Part shown: piece by piece, positions 1 to 10,035 of the stretch
How positions within the stretch are numbered: the first letter of the stretch is position 1
How the letters are laid out: the number at the start of each line of letters is the position of its first letter
From: Podaxis mareebaensis
Lineage: Eukaryota; Basidiomycota; Agaricomycetes; Agaricales; Agaricaceae
Assembly (NCBI GenBank): GCA_018524725.1
Contig: JAEUWP010000463.1
Coordinates: 1 to 42,454, forward strand
Reading direction: 5' to 3'
Length of the DNA stretch: 42,454 nt
Program-made: the position numbers and the translations under genes
The notes under the pieces: generated by a model
The model's database searches: none
Told to the model about the DNA's origin: nothing
What the model saw: the letters and a program-made list of their open reading frames with translations, nothing else

Positions 1-468
1 GACTGTGATCGGGCACCGGTTAATAGGATAGCGTAGACGCTTCCCGCGGTTCAACGTTGTATGGCCGCACTGGCACTGACCAGAATAGAATTGACCAGAA
101 AAAAAAAAAAAAAAAAGATAATGTTTCTTGTCACGGAGCCGTCACGTTGATAAAGTTCTAAATCTCACTCTGATTACATAATGTCTCACTTTTGTTGTTT
201 GTTCCTCAAGTCCTAGCACGCGACCACGTCCCAACACGTCGGCTGAAGTAATATAAAGTAGAATCACTCGGCCAACGGAGGCAAAGAGAAATAAAGAAAG
301 GAGAAATAGGGGTGGAGTCCCTACGAAGGGCGTACACATCCGTAAAGTGGTCGAGAGGTGATCAACGATAGCATTTGCACTCCCGAAAATCTCACATCCC
401 CTTCCTCATCAATCCACATGTCCTGGCCATTCTGCATATTCCAATCTATATTGTATTGGTCGCCTCGC
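1..468. other. Intergenic flank with a poly(A) run
   Basis: I see no convincing gene here. A run of 18 A at 99-116 is the only marked feature; it could be a retroposon tail, but nothing before it resembles the LINE 3' ends elsewhere in the window and no target duplication is visible. The short open frames are not supported by any recognisable motif. The right part lies downstream of the metallophosphoesterase and may hold its 3' UTR. Confidence 0.4.
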
Positions 469-528
469 TCATACATCAACTATCTTCTCCCTGTCGTATC
501 CCTCAGCCTGGGCAAAGTAATATCCCCT

Positions 529-1269
529 CTAGTTTGCAAGCAACCTCAACGGTCCAGCACCACCCTCCCGCTCAACCGTAAAATCGCAGTTATGATGTGT
601 ATGCCCAAGTGCCCAAACTTTGACTTTATCACTTTTAAAGCATGCCTCCTTGGATAAGTCTGTCGAGAAGGCACTCGTGATTGGACTCGCAGCGTGCCTC
701 GGCTCGATTGCACGAACATCCTTCGATGGGCTCCAATGCGACAAGATCATGATCTTGACGTTCGTGTGTTCAAGGTCTGCGACTTGCGCATTAAGCCGGG
801 CAATATCCCGCTTATGGGCCTCGTTGTGCATGCCGACGTCCCAATCGCTGGTTTGGAAAAAGTCGTTAAGCCCGAAGCTAACCGCCATATGACTTTCGGG
901 CAGGATGAAAGAAAAAAGGCTGCAGCCTAGGATGGCGACATTGGTGCCTGGCAGCCAGAAGACTGCGTGGTCAAGCAGGACAAACTTTCCCAGTGACGTG
1001 TTTTTGTGGACGTCCTGTTCGAAGGTGTGAAGGATGGCCAGAGTGTCAGGCCAGTTCGAATGATACGCTTCATGGTTCCCAGGGACAAGTAGCACAGCGC
1101 GGAACTGGTTGAGCTGTCGAGTCAAAAAGGCAAGATAATCGTCCTTGTGTGAAACGACGTTGCCGATGTCGCCAAGCAGTGCCAGGTAGGGTGCTTTCGG
1201 GACGATCTCGAAGATATCGTAGGCTTTTGGAGCCTCCAGATGCAGGTCGGAAAGGATCTGGACTGCCAT
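529..1269 (-). CDS. Metallophosphoesterase (calcineurin-like), C-terminus cut by TAG
   Basis: A 246-residue metal-dependent phosphoesterase. From the ATG at 1269 the metal-binding motifs appear in order: SDLHLE (D8, H10), GDIGN (33-37), GNHE (64-67), SHWSP (H178) and GHTHHNCDF (222-230). These are the five signature blocks of the calcineurin-like fold, which holds two metal ions and hydrolyses phosphoesters; the substrate is unknown. I chose this ATG because the family begins a few residues before the first motif; an upstream start at 1311 would add 14 residues. The frame stops at TAG (529-531), but reading on gives 19 more residues typical of the family tail (RGYYFAQAEGYD) before a TGA at 469-471. 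The TAG sits where Gln is usual, so the protein probably lost about 20 residues by one C-to-T change. No signal peptide or membrane segment. It is the only host-type enzyme gene in the window. Confidence 0.85.
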   Translation of the reverse strand: MAVQILSDLHLEAPKAYDIFEIVPKAPYLALLGDIGNVVSHKDDYLAFLTRQLNQFRAVLLVPGNHEAYHSNWPDTLAILHTFEQDVHKNTSLGKFVLLDHAVFWLPGTNVAILGCSLFSFILPESHMAVSFGLNDFFQTSDWDVGMHNEAHKRDIARLNAQVADLEHTNVKIMILSHWSPSKDVRAIEPRHAASPITSAFSTDLSKEACFKSDKVKVWALGHTHHNCDFTVEREGGAGPLRLLAN

Positions 1270-1777
1270 GGCGAGGAGCAAATTAGCCTGCCCCACAGGC
1301 TTTGTTGGCACTCGTGACTCCTAAGGCCTGAGACATGACTTGGAGAACGTCCCCTCTCTACCAGACCCCTCCACATATCACCTCAGAACCTCTTTATATT
1401 ATCAGTAGATACCACCCCGCAAAGGGCATAGATAATCTGTTAGCTCAGCATATGCCCACCGCATTTTAGCAGTAGGTTTGCTTGTAGCGGTATAGAAATA
1501 GAGAGTTCAACAACAACTTGGAGAACACGACTGGCATTTATCACATGACCAATGCTCAACCTCGGCCATAAATTTTATATGCGACCAGGCTAATATGACG
1601 TCGCTATGTTATAACTGTGTGTGCAGGCAGGTGGGAATGTTACATGGGAGAGGAACAACACAAGGAGTATGAGGGAAGAGGACTACCGGAGAGTGGGATA
1701 TAATATTGTAAAATGAATCTATGTGATATTAAATGTGTGATAATGATAGGCGTGTGATGAGTGTGGTGCAGGCAGGC
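1270..1777. other. Upstream region of the phosphoesterase gene
   Basis: No gene is visible. On the minus strand a TATAAA lies at 1398-1393, about 125 bases before the phosphoesterase ATG, and is the only promoter-like motif I can point to. The region ends at the target site of the Gypsy-1 element. Confidence 0.4.
1393..1398 (-). promoter_or_regulatory. Possible TATA box of the phosphoesterase gene
   Basis: TATAAA on the minus strand, about 125 bases upstream of the chosen ATG at 1269. The spacing is plausible for a fungal promoter, but a six-base match in AT-rich DNA is weak evidence. Confidence 0.25.
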
Positions 1778-1782
1778 GTCTG

Positions 1783-2473
1783 TGTTATGTTCCGGACGGG
1801 TGCCTAGGGCGTCAGGGAGTGGACCTCGGCCTCAGCTTATATGCTGTGCCCTTCTGGTATTGCGTTGGTCCAATTTGGACAGAGGCAGAACCCGGAGGCA
1901 GAGGGAATGAGAGACAGAGTGCGGACGAGCAGCAGGAGTGGTCGGAAGATGACCCAGAGGACTGACGAGCAGAACAGAGGAGGAAGAGGTTAACGAAGTT
2001 GATATTCAGACTGAGGAAACAGATACAGGAAACTACTACGCTTAAATATGCGTCGAGAACCGGAAACAGGGAACAGGAAAATAACCAGAGAACAAAAGCG
2101 AGTACAAATGGGTAAAACATTTCGGAGGTAAAGCAGAAACTAGAAGTGTGCGGAAGGTACAGGTATGGAGGTGGAATGGAAAGGAGGCTGTTTGGAATGT
2201 AATAAAACATAGAACAGAAGCAAGGAACAAATGGACCGGGGCAAGGGTAAAGGATCCGAGACGATAAAGGAAAAGCGAATGAACAACACTCGTTGCAGTG
2301 GTTGTGAGTGACCGAGTGCATGCACCCGCCTGTTCGGATAACAGGGCGGACGGAAATCCATCAACGGAACGAGCAGATTGGAGTTGTGCGAAATTGGAAC
2401 ATCGGATATCGGATTTTTGGACATCGGATAAGTGTGGGAAAGTAAGCACGGACGTGCGCGAGCGGTTGTGACA
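1783..2473 (-). repeat. Gypsy-1 3' LTR (691 bp)
   Basis: On the plus strand it begins TGTTATGTTCC and ends GTTGTGACA. It aligns without gaps to the copies at 9345-10035 and 28338-29028. Differences from the 5' LTR are almost all CG/TG/CA exchanges. Long hydrophobic open frames on its minus strand recur in the other LTR copies but have no recognisable motif and are not called as genes. Confidence 0.95.
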
Positions 2474-2488
2474 GTATTCCCCCCTTAA
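2474..2488 (-). other. Gypsy-1 polypurine tract
   Basis: Read on the minus strand this is TTAAGGGGGGAATAC directly before the 3' LTR, the expected plus-strand primer for reverse transcription. It confirms both the element's orientation and the LTR boundary at 2473. Confidence 0.8.
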
Positions 2489-2558
2489 GGCCGAGCCCTC
2501 GAGGCCTTGAGGCGGCTGACTCGGAAATGAAGCCTAAGTGATCAGGAGTCATCAAAAC

Positions 2559-3831
2559 ATGTATCCAGATCGGAACTCATCAAAAAAATTTTTGTTCCAG
2601 CCTTCCCTTCATACCCTCATGCCTTCCCAGCCCAGCCAAGTCACTGTCGACCTCAGCAAGCTCACCCTGGAGCAACGTGTGATGCTCGGGTTCCTGGACA
2701 AGTCCTCGGCAGCTATGGAAGTTGATGCGAGTGAAAGTGGAGATGCGAGCAAGCATTGTCGGGAGTCAGAAGGTAGTCAAGCAGCTGTGTGGGAAAAGAC
2801 GAAGAAGAAGTCGAAGAGTAAACGAGCGGAAAGTCCAGAGGAGGAAGATGATGATGAAGGGCCAGATACATCAGCTCCAAGTGTGCAAATCGGTCAGTGG
2901 GCATTACGGAGTTTGCAACAAGTAGTTCCATCGGGTCCTACAATGTCGCATGTCGTGGTTCCGCCCATGCCTTCGCAATTGGGTGGTTCAAGCTTGGGAG
3001 TGGGTGAGGGAGGTATCCTGCCAGTGCCGTGTAAGAGGTGTTCAGAGAAGGGACTGGTGTGTCGCAGGTATCTGGGGACGGCCTGTAATGAGTGCAAGTG
3101 GGGACACATCAGGTGCAATCTATCTGGGGGTATGAGGTCAACAGTGCTGCCTGCGCCTAGGAAGAAAACTGGGGGATCGTCGGTGGCTTCAGGAGTGACA
3201 TCAGGCACAGTGTCGAGCTCTGGGAGGAGTGGTTTTGGAAATCCAGTCAGGTTAACAACTCCGGCCTTCTTGCCACCTACATCTACGATGGCGTGGACTC
3301 CGTCGAGCTCTTCAGTGGTCGCTTGGACCCCATCATCGTTTTCTCAGCCAGCTCTGATACCAATTAAGAGTCCTCAGCACGAGGAGGCCGAAGCCGGGCA
3401 GGAGCTGTCTCTGGTGAGTGCATCCAGTACAGGGAATGATCAAAGCTGATGAAATCCGATAGTCCCCCTCATCTCTGCAATCCCGCCAACATGCACAGGA
3501 GATGAAATACCTCGGTTCTACAATCGAGTGGTTCTCCAACAAGCTGGCAATGATGCAGGAATCACACAACCAGAATCAGCAGGCAATTGACCGTCTGCAG
3601 ACCACTCTGGAGCAGGGCATCGAGTCGAATCAATCACTGCAGCGGACTATCATGCACTCAATGGATCGGACAGTGGAGGCGATGGATTGGAACACGGAGG
3701 TGATGGAAGCAATGCGGACGATGATGGAGTGGAACATGGAAATGATGCGGGATCTTGAGCTGGTGCGTCATCAGGAGGATCCGGAGGGACATGGAGGAGG
3801 TTTGTCAAGGCAGGTCCGAAAGGGCCTGTGA
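2559..3831 (+). CDS. Antisense spliced gene in Gypsy-1: Zn2Cys6-like and coiled-coil protein
   Basis: A two-exon gene running against gag-pol, between the end of pol and the 3' LTR. Exon 1 (2559-3413) and exon 2 (3463-3831) are joined in frame by a 49-base intron and give about 407 residues. Residues 70-105 are rich in Lys, Arg, Glu and Asp. Cysteines at 158, 161, 168, 176, 179 and 186 fit C-x2-C-x6-C-x7-C-x2-C-x6-C, close to the fungal Zn2Cys6 DNA-binding cluster. A Ser/Thr/Pro-rich stretch follows. Exon 2 is Gln/Met/Glu-rich and probably a coiled coil (oligomerisation). I chose the ATG at 2559 for its A at -3; 2619 is an alternative with poorer context. Both exons are open, with no TGA, unlike neighbouring gag-pol. 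An AATAAA lies 90 bases past the stop. Role unknown; a nucleic-acid-binding regulator carried by the element is a guess. It could also be a captured host gene. Confidence 0.7.
3414..3462 (+). other. 49-base spliceosomal intron in the antisense gene
   Basis: The donor is GTGAGT at 3414, a branch-like GCTGAT lies near 3445, and the acceptor is ATAG ending at 3462. Length and signals fit a small basidiomycete intron. Both boundaries fall between codons, and exon 2 runs in frame through 13 codons into the open frame starting at 3502. Unspliced translation would stop at 3447-3449. Confidence 0.65.
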
Positions 3832-3919
3832 GTCCCCTCGCCTCCTAGTGCCCTCTGCGTAGTTCATTCATTTTCTTGAAATGTAGTATTGCATTGTCAT
3901 CGGAATGTTTGCGAGTATG

Positions 3920-3925
3920 AATAAA
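3920..3925 (+). terminator. Poly(A) signal for the antisense gene
   Basis: AATAAA on the plus strand about 90 bases after the antisense gene's stop and about 90 bases before the convergent end of pol. It fits a separate antisense transcript ending between the two convergent genes. Confidence 0.45.
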
Positions 3926-3959
3926 CATTTTGTCTTGGTCCTGGGAAGTGTGACAATAA

Positions 3960-3983
3960 GAAAATGAAAATGAAAATGAAAAT
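3960..3983. repeat. AAAATG microsatellite
   Basis: Between three and four tandem copies of AAAATG in the short spacer between the antisense gene and the end of Gypsy-1 pol. No function is apparent. Confidence 0.6.
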
Positions 3984-4016
3984 TGGAAACTAAGAAAGAA
4001 CAATAGAAAAGGAAAC

Positions 4017-7000
4017 TTAGCGTGAAAATGAGAGAGCAGAAAGAGGACCAGGCTTTGTGGGATAAGCAGCATGGAAGTCAGCTACAAGTTCAGCGGCGTG
4101 TTCTAGCTCCATAGCGGGTAGCCAGGAGGATTCCTCGTCAGTATCCTCATAACCTAACCAGATAACCTTGTACAATAACTTGCATGCCCTGCGATGATCA
4201 ATTTTCGAGTCAATGATCCGAGCAATTTCATATTTGGGTTTGCTGTCGATAATAACGGGTGCAGGAGCAGGTTCAGTACGATTTGGAATTGGGTTCGGAG
4301 TGGCAGGCTCGAGCATAGAAACATGGAAGACGGGATGGACAGCACACATGGAATCGGGTAGTCAGATTGTGAACGAGTGCGAGCTGGCCTGGGAGATGAT
4401 CTCGTAGGGACCTAGGTACTTCTTGGAAAGCTTCTTTGAAGGCCTTGTAGTATGGAAGAATTGCACTTTGATGAATACCTTGTCTCCAACCTTGAAATTG
4501 GGAGCCGGAAGGTGACAGGAGTCGGCGGAAACTTGGTATCTACACTGGGCGTGAGCAATCTCAGATTTCAGAGTAGTATGAAGCTCATCAAGGTCCACAG
4601 TGAATTGTCGGGCATGGGCAGAAGCAAGATCACGTTCAGGATGAACAGTGATATTCAGATGGTAACCTTTGTTCGTGAAGAAGGGAGAGATACCTGTAGT
4701 TGCACTTGGGGCATTGTTGAATGCAAACTCGGCAATCGGGAGGAGTTCGGCCCAGTTGTCCTGTTGGTAGTTGCAATAAATGCGGAGGTACTGTTCCAAG
4801 GTCTGGTTAGTTCGTTCTGTCTGTCCGTCACCTTCGGGATGGTATCCAGAAATATAGTGAAGCTTCATGTCGAGAGCTTGACCAAGGGAACGGAAGAAGT
4901 GTGATATGAACTCAGAACCACGGTCAGAGGTAATGTGTGAAGGAACACCATGCTTGGAAAATACATGTAGGACAAATAATCAGGTGAACTCAGTGGAAGT
5001 GATGGTATCATGCATCGGAACAAAGATTGCTTGCTTCGTGAGGTGGTCAATGATTACAAGGATAGTGTCATAACTGGAGGAGGAGGGAAGTTTCTCAATA
5101 AAGTCCATGGAAATTGAGTCCCAGGGGTGTTCGGGGATCGGAAGCTGCTTGAGGTTCCCATACGGCTGATGACATTGAGGTTTGGATCGCATGCATGTCA
5201 CGCAACTCTTGCAGAACTCCTTGACAAAGTCTCAGATACCAGGCCACATATAATCGCGTCAGATTAGTTCTAGGGTTTTGTTCTGGCCAAAATGACCAGC
5301 TAGAGTGTGGTCATGGTGGTACTGCAAGATGTGGAGGTGGAGGTTGTCAGAGTCGGGTACATAGATCTTGTCATCAAGTCGTAAGAAGCCATCGGAATCT
5401 ACAGACCAACGTCCTTTGGGGTTAGTGAGGTGCTCAGCTGCAATCAGGTCATTAGGAAGGGCAGTGAGGATATCGGAATGGAGTTTAAATGTATCCATGA
5501 CCACAGCAGCACGAAGGGTCAGAGTGTAGAGGTAGGTAGTGCGGACAGATGCAGCAAGCTGTTCTTGAGTGAATATGGGCCGGAAATTGTGCGGATTGAC
5601 CACTGAGTAGTCACTATTCCCCCCTTTAGGGTAGACATCCCATCGTCTAGTCAAAGCGTCCGGTTTTGTTCTGAGGTGACCAGGGCGGAAGCAGATGACA
5701 AGGTTGAATTGGGAAAGATATTTGGACCAGCAGGCTTGGCGTTGGGTCAAAACCTTTGTGGTACAAAAATACTCGAGGTTCTTGTGATCCATGACAATGT
5801 CTATCAGAAGAGTGGAGCCTTTGAGGTAATGTTGCCAAATGCGGAAGGCTTTGAAGATCGCCAAAAGTTCCTTGTCATGGGTGTTGTAATTTAGCTCGGA
5901 AGTGGAAAATGTGTGGGAGTGGAATGCTATGGGATGTATATCGCCATCTGGAGTGACGATGGAGAGAATTGCAGCTAGGGCATAGTCAGAAGCGTCAGTC
6001 TTGATGATGATTTGGGAGTCGGGGATCCAATGAGTGAGAACTGGAGCAGTGGTGAAGGCTTCCTTGAGGGTGTTGAACGATTTATGGGCTTCATCACCGA
6101 AATTCCATGTAGTACCTTTCTGGGTGAGATGGGTAAGCAGAACAACGATGTCGGAGTACGCATGGATGAAACGGTGGTAGAAATTTGCAAACCCAAGGAA
6201 AGACTGAATGTCTTTAACCTTCTTCAGCTCGGGCCACTCCTGGATGATCTTGACCTTGTCCTCGGACATCTTGAGACCTTCGGGAGATAGAATGTAACCA
6301 AGGTATTCAACAGTATCGGAGTTGAACTCGCATTTATCAGCGCATGCATAAAGACCATTTTCACGAAGATGTTTAAGAACCTCCCGGACATGCTTGCAGT
6401 GCTCGGACGGGTTGTCGGAATAGATCAGGATGTCATCCAAATAGACAGTGACACACACATCAAGCAAATCCTTGAAGATATCATTCATGAATTGTTGGAA
6501 AGCAGCAGGAGCATTGGTAAGACCAAAAGGCATGACGAGCCATTCAAACGAGCCGTAGCAGGTTCGGAATGCAGTCTTCCATTCATCTCCTTCAGCAATC
6601 CAGACCAAATGATAAGTGTGACGGAGATCAATCTTCATATAAATGTGGGCCTTGCGGGGTGAGTCGAGGAGATTGGAAATGAGAGGAAGTGGGTAATGAT
6701 CCTTCTTGGTGATACGGTTGAGGCCTCGGAAATTGACACAAAGTCAGAGGGATCCATCTTTCTTCTTGACAAAAAGAACAGGGGCACCATGTGGAGAGGT
6801 GGAGGGACGGATAAAGCCTATTGACAAATGTTCATCAATAAACTCTCGGAGTGCTTCCAGCTTGACCTGTGATAACGAATGAATCATTCCGACTGGGGGA
6901 GAAGCACCCTCCTCTAGATTAATCTTGAGGTCAAAAGGACGGTGCGGAGGAAGGGAGTCAGCACGGGCTTTGCTGAAAACGTTGGCAAATTCATGATACT

Positions 7001-7763
7001 CGGCAGGAACTTTGGAAAGGTCAGTAGGCTCTTCAGTGGAGGCAGCAGAAGCAGATACAGCAGCGGAGTGGAGATTAAGGGCGAAGCGGTATGAACCCAG
7101 AAGACGCAAAGCATGCATGAATGCTGCAGCATTGATGAGATGGATGTCAGGCTTCGCGGGAGAGAAGGGAGTGGAGTCAGAGAACGGAGTCGGAGATGAA
7201 GCCGGATCCAGAACAGTGGTAAGTGACTCCACGGAAATGGAGGACATGCATATGGAAACAGAGGGTGCGAGATTTGCATTGTCAGGGGCACGGAAAGTGA
7301 TACAGCCTGAAACCCAATCAATTGACGGATTGTGGCGGGTGAGCCAGTCATGTCCTAGAACCACTGAACAAGCAGAATCAAGCCGGGTGACATACAGGTC
7401 AAGGTTCATACATTCACTGGTATCAAAGGTTACAGGAAGTGAAGTGGACTGAGTGATAAAGGAATTTGAGGAGCCATCAAACAAGCGAAGTTCCACCAGA
7501 GCGATAGACAAAGTCGGAATGTTGAATTTGTGCACTAAACTGGAGTCGATGAAACAGTGAGTAGAACCACTGTCAACAAGCATGGTGATGAAGAAAGGAG
7601 AGTCGGACGAAGGAGAAGAAAATAGAGACAAAGTGAATTTGAGATACAAAGCATTAGGGTTGGAAAGAGCGGATGCATTGAGGCAGAAACTCCCTGGTGC
7701 ACAGAGGAGATCAACACAGCCCCCAGTCTGTGTGGAGTCCTGAGGACTGCCCTCTATTTTTTT
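4017..7763 (-). pseudogene. pol: Gypsy-1 pol: protease, RT, RNase H, integrase, chromodomain
   Basis: The polyprotein reads from the frameshift site at 7763 to TAA at 4017-4019. Visible in order: protease VDSGSTHCF near 7570; RT with KKDGSL, MPFGLTNAPAAFQ and YLDDILIY (catalytic YLDD near 6440); RNase H with KTDASDYAL and HDKELLAI; integrase with an H/H/C/C zinc site (SCVTC), MDFIEKLP, SDRGSEF and GQTERTNQ (the DDE triad); and a C-terminal chromodomain (about 4050-4240, with YKVIWLGYEDTDEESSW). The chromodomain, which steers integration to marked chromatin, makes this a chromovirus. Five stops interrupt it: TGA at 6744, 5259, 5232, 4980 and 4362 (low coordinates). At each, the family has Arg, for example KKDGSL-stop-LCVNFRGLN. 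No frameshift was found. All catalytic residues I can see are intact, so only CGA-to-TGA changes silence it. Confidence 0.93.
7754..7763 (-). promoter_or_regulatory. Gypsy-1 gag-pol -1 frameshift site (A AAA AAA, then TAG)
   Basis: Read on the minus strand, gag ends TCA AAA AAA TAG. The heptamer A-AAA-AAA (7763-7757) lies in the X-XXY-YYZ register and is followed at once by the gag stop TAG (7756-7754). A one-base slip back enters the pol frame, which stays open through the protease. Gag and pol lie in frames that differ by exactly -1. I have not identified the downstream RNA structure that such sites usually need. Confidence 0.7.
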
Positions 7764-9304
7764 GAGCCCTCTGAAGGGGGACCTGAAGCAGGAGGGGCAT
7801 CCACAGTGGCCTTGCGAGCCTTAGCCTTGTTAGTGGATTTCTGCAGACAGTTGTCAACCCGATGACCTGGTTCACCACAAAAGAGACATAACTTGTTGTC
7901 AATGTGACGCTAGCATTCCTGGGGGGTCAACTTACCATCCTTTCCGAGCTTGTTGGAGAGCGACTTGGGCGGAAATGAAGACGAGGATGAAGACGAAGGC
8001 TGATTGGTAGATGGAGTGGGCTTGGCAGAATGGAACCCTTTACCAGACTGCTGGGGTGCATTGGTGGAGTTATTGCTGTTGCCGGATTTGGCAGTCAGAG
8101 GCGGGTTCTTGCCCTTGCCCTTGTCGGAGGAATGTTGTGGAGACTCCTGTTTGTTGTGGAGTGCTGTAGACCGGTTACCAGCCTGGCTCTTCTTGCATTG
8201 GTGTTCCCAGTAGCGATTGTCAATGCACATTGCAGCAGCGCACATGTCAGCATAGGAGGTGGGTTTGCCATTCAGAAGCGAGATGAGGGCATCTTGGATT
8301 TGGTCTGGAAGACCATGGTAGTAGCGATGGCAGAGGACAGAGTCGGGCCACTTGAGGAGACCAGCGAGATGGGCGAACTCGACATTATACTTGGAGATAT
8401 GCGACCTGTTAGCCATGGTGAGGTTTTCGAGTTCCTTGGCAGCTTCAGTGATGGGGTCAATGGCACTGAAATAGAGATTGAGTTTGTCAGAGAGGAGTTT
8501 CCAGTCGGTGTACCATGGGATCTGATCCCAATCTGGCTCTGAGTCCAAGATGGTCTGGAACCATTGGCACACCGACCCAGAAAGATAAGAAATGGTGAAA
8601 TTAACCTTTGCGGTCTCCATTTGGAAAAGTTGCGGGTTCATCCTAAAATAGATGCAACACTGGAAAAGGAAATCCGGAAGCTTGTGTGGCTTAGATCCAT
8701 CAAAGGTGTCAGGTTCCTTTGCCTGGATCTTCTCAGGATGCATGATGGGAGGAGAAGGAACAGATCGGTTGTGTATGCTGGATTCAATACCATGGGCGAG
8801 TCTCTCCATGACTCTCATAAAACGCATACCATCATCCTCGGGAGGTTCCTGAGCACCACAGGCTTCAGGTTTGCTATCACCATTGTCGTCGCTTGGACCA
8901 TTACCGTCACTGGGGTTGTTGCCTGGAGGACCACCACCACCCTGACCATCATCCCGACCTTCAGCATTGTCGGCCGGATTCAGGTCATTGGGCAGGTCAT
9001 AGTACTCGAGTTCATCTTGAGTGTCATCGGGGACGCAGGATTCTCTATTGTCCAGTTGGGGCTCTGTAACATCCTCGGACTGGTGTTCAGTGAGTTCCCA
9101 GTCGTTGGGCTCTTGGTCCATGAGTGGCTCTTTGGTTGTAGCACTAAGAGTTCAAGAGTTGGAACGGGATGTGGGGAATCGGGGAGTGGAGGAGCCAAAA
9201 GCAGCAGCGGAGGAGCAGCAACGAGTGCCCGAAGGAAGCAGATGAGTGGGGATAGTGATGTTCTGTGAACGAGTGGTGGCACAAGTAATAGTTCCGGTAG
9301 TCAT
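7754..9304 (-). pseudogene. gag: Gypsy-1 gag with CCHC zinc knuckle
   Basis: The capsid/nucleocapsid gene. I place the start at the ATG at 9304, 41 bases from the 5' LTR; from there the frame is open except for TGA at 9152-9154 (Arg expected) and TAG at 7910-7912. The N-terminus is Ser/Thr-rich, then comes an acidic stretch with Gly/Pro/Asp repeats, then the capsid-like core (residues such as FDGSKPHKLPDFLFQC and SYLSGSVCQWF), a Ser/Asn/Gln-rich linker, and a C-x2-C-x4-H-x4-C knuckle (CLFCGEPGHRVDNC) just after the TAG. If only the ATG at 9121 were used, the first TGA would be avoided. The stop belonging to the family's design is TAG at 7754-7756, next to the frameshift heptamer. Confidence 0.9.
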
Positions 9305-9344
9305 AGAAAAAATGGCAATACCAGAAGTCAGAGTCTGAATATAC

Positions 9345-10035
9345 TGTTACATTCCGGATGGGTGCCTAGGGTGTCAGGGAGCGGACCTCGGCCTCAGCTT
9401 ATATGCTGTGCCCTTCCAGTATTGCGTTGGTCTGATTTGGACAGAGGCGGAACCTGGAGGTGGAGGGAACGAGAGACAGAGTGTGGACAAGCAGCAGGAG
9501 TGGTCGGAAGATGACCCAGAGGACTGATGAGCAGAACAGAGGAGGAAGAGGTTAACGAAGTTGATATTCAGACTGAGGAAATGGATACAGGAAACTACTA
9601 CACTTAAATACGCATCGAGAACCAGAAATGGGGAACAGGAAAATAACTGGAGAACAAAAGTGAGTACAAATGGGTAAAACATTTCAGAGGTAAAGCAGAA
9701 ACTAGAAGCATGCAGAAGGTACAGGTATGGAGGCGGAATGGAAAGGAGGCTGTTCAGAATGTAATAAAATGTAGAACGGAAGCAAGGAACAAATGGACCG
9801 GGGCAAGGGTAAAGGATCCGAGATGATAAAGGAAAAGCGAATGAACAACACTCATTGCAGTGGTCGTGAGCAACCGAGTGTGTACACCTGCCTGTTTGGA
9901 TAACAGGGCGGATGGAAATCCATCAATGGAACAAGCGGATCGGAGTCATGTGAAATCAGAACATCAGATATTGGATTTTCGGACATCGGATAAGCACAGG
10001 AAAGTAAGCACGGACACGTGTGAGCAGTTGTGACA
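9345..10035 (-). repeat. Gypsy-1 5' LTR (691 bp)
   Basis: Same length and gapless alignment with 1783-2473. The gag side of its boundary is at 9345. I could not identify a primer site: in the element's direction the 21 bases after the LTR do not match a tRNA 3' end I recognise, although a TGGTATTGCC follows at 9323-9314. Self-priming, known from some chromoviruses, is possible. Confidence 0.95.

Larger units (their letters stand above)
1783..10035 (-). mobile_element. Gypsy-1: full-length Ty3/Gypsy chromovirus
   Basis: An 8.25-kb LTR retrotransposon on the minus strand. Order in its own direction: 5' LTR (10035-9345), gag (9304-7754), -1 frameshift heptamer, pol with protease, reverse transcriptase, RNase H, integrase and chromodomain (to 4017), an antisense gene (2559-3831), polypurine tract, 3' LTR (2473-1783). 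Both LTRs are 691 bp, begin TG and end CA. The flanking 5-bp duplications are GTCTG (1778-1782) and GTCCA (10036-10040), which match if an ancestral GTCCG lost its CpG differently on each side. Gag and pol carry seven in-frame stops (six TGA at Arg positions, one TAG) but I find no indel. A related solo LTR lies at 28338-29028. The copy is dead as it stands; the family was recently active. Confidence 0.95.

Noticed and set aside
99..116. Poly(A) run as a LINE 3' end
   Set aside because: No AATAAA or LINE-like end precedes it and no target duplication was found.
1812..2449. Long hydrophobic minus-strand open frames in the LTRs, also at 9374-9682 and 28367-28870
   Set aside because: They lie wholly in LTR sequence, overlap each other in different frames, and have no motif. 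They are open because the strand is pyrimidine-rich. Recurrence only reflects LTR copies.
9314..9323. tRNA primer site TGGTATTGCC for Gypsy-1
   Set aside because: It starts 21 bases from the LTR instead of next to it, and I cannot assign it to a tRNA.
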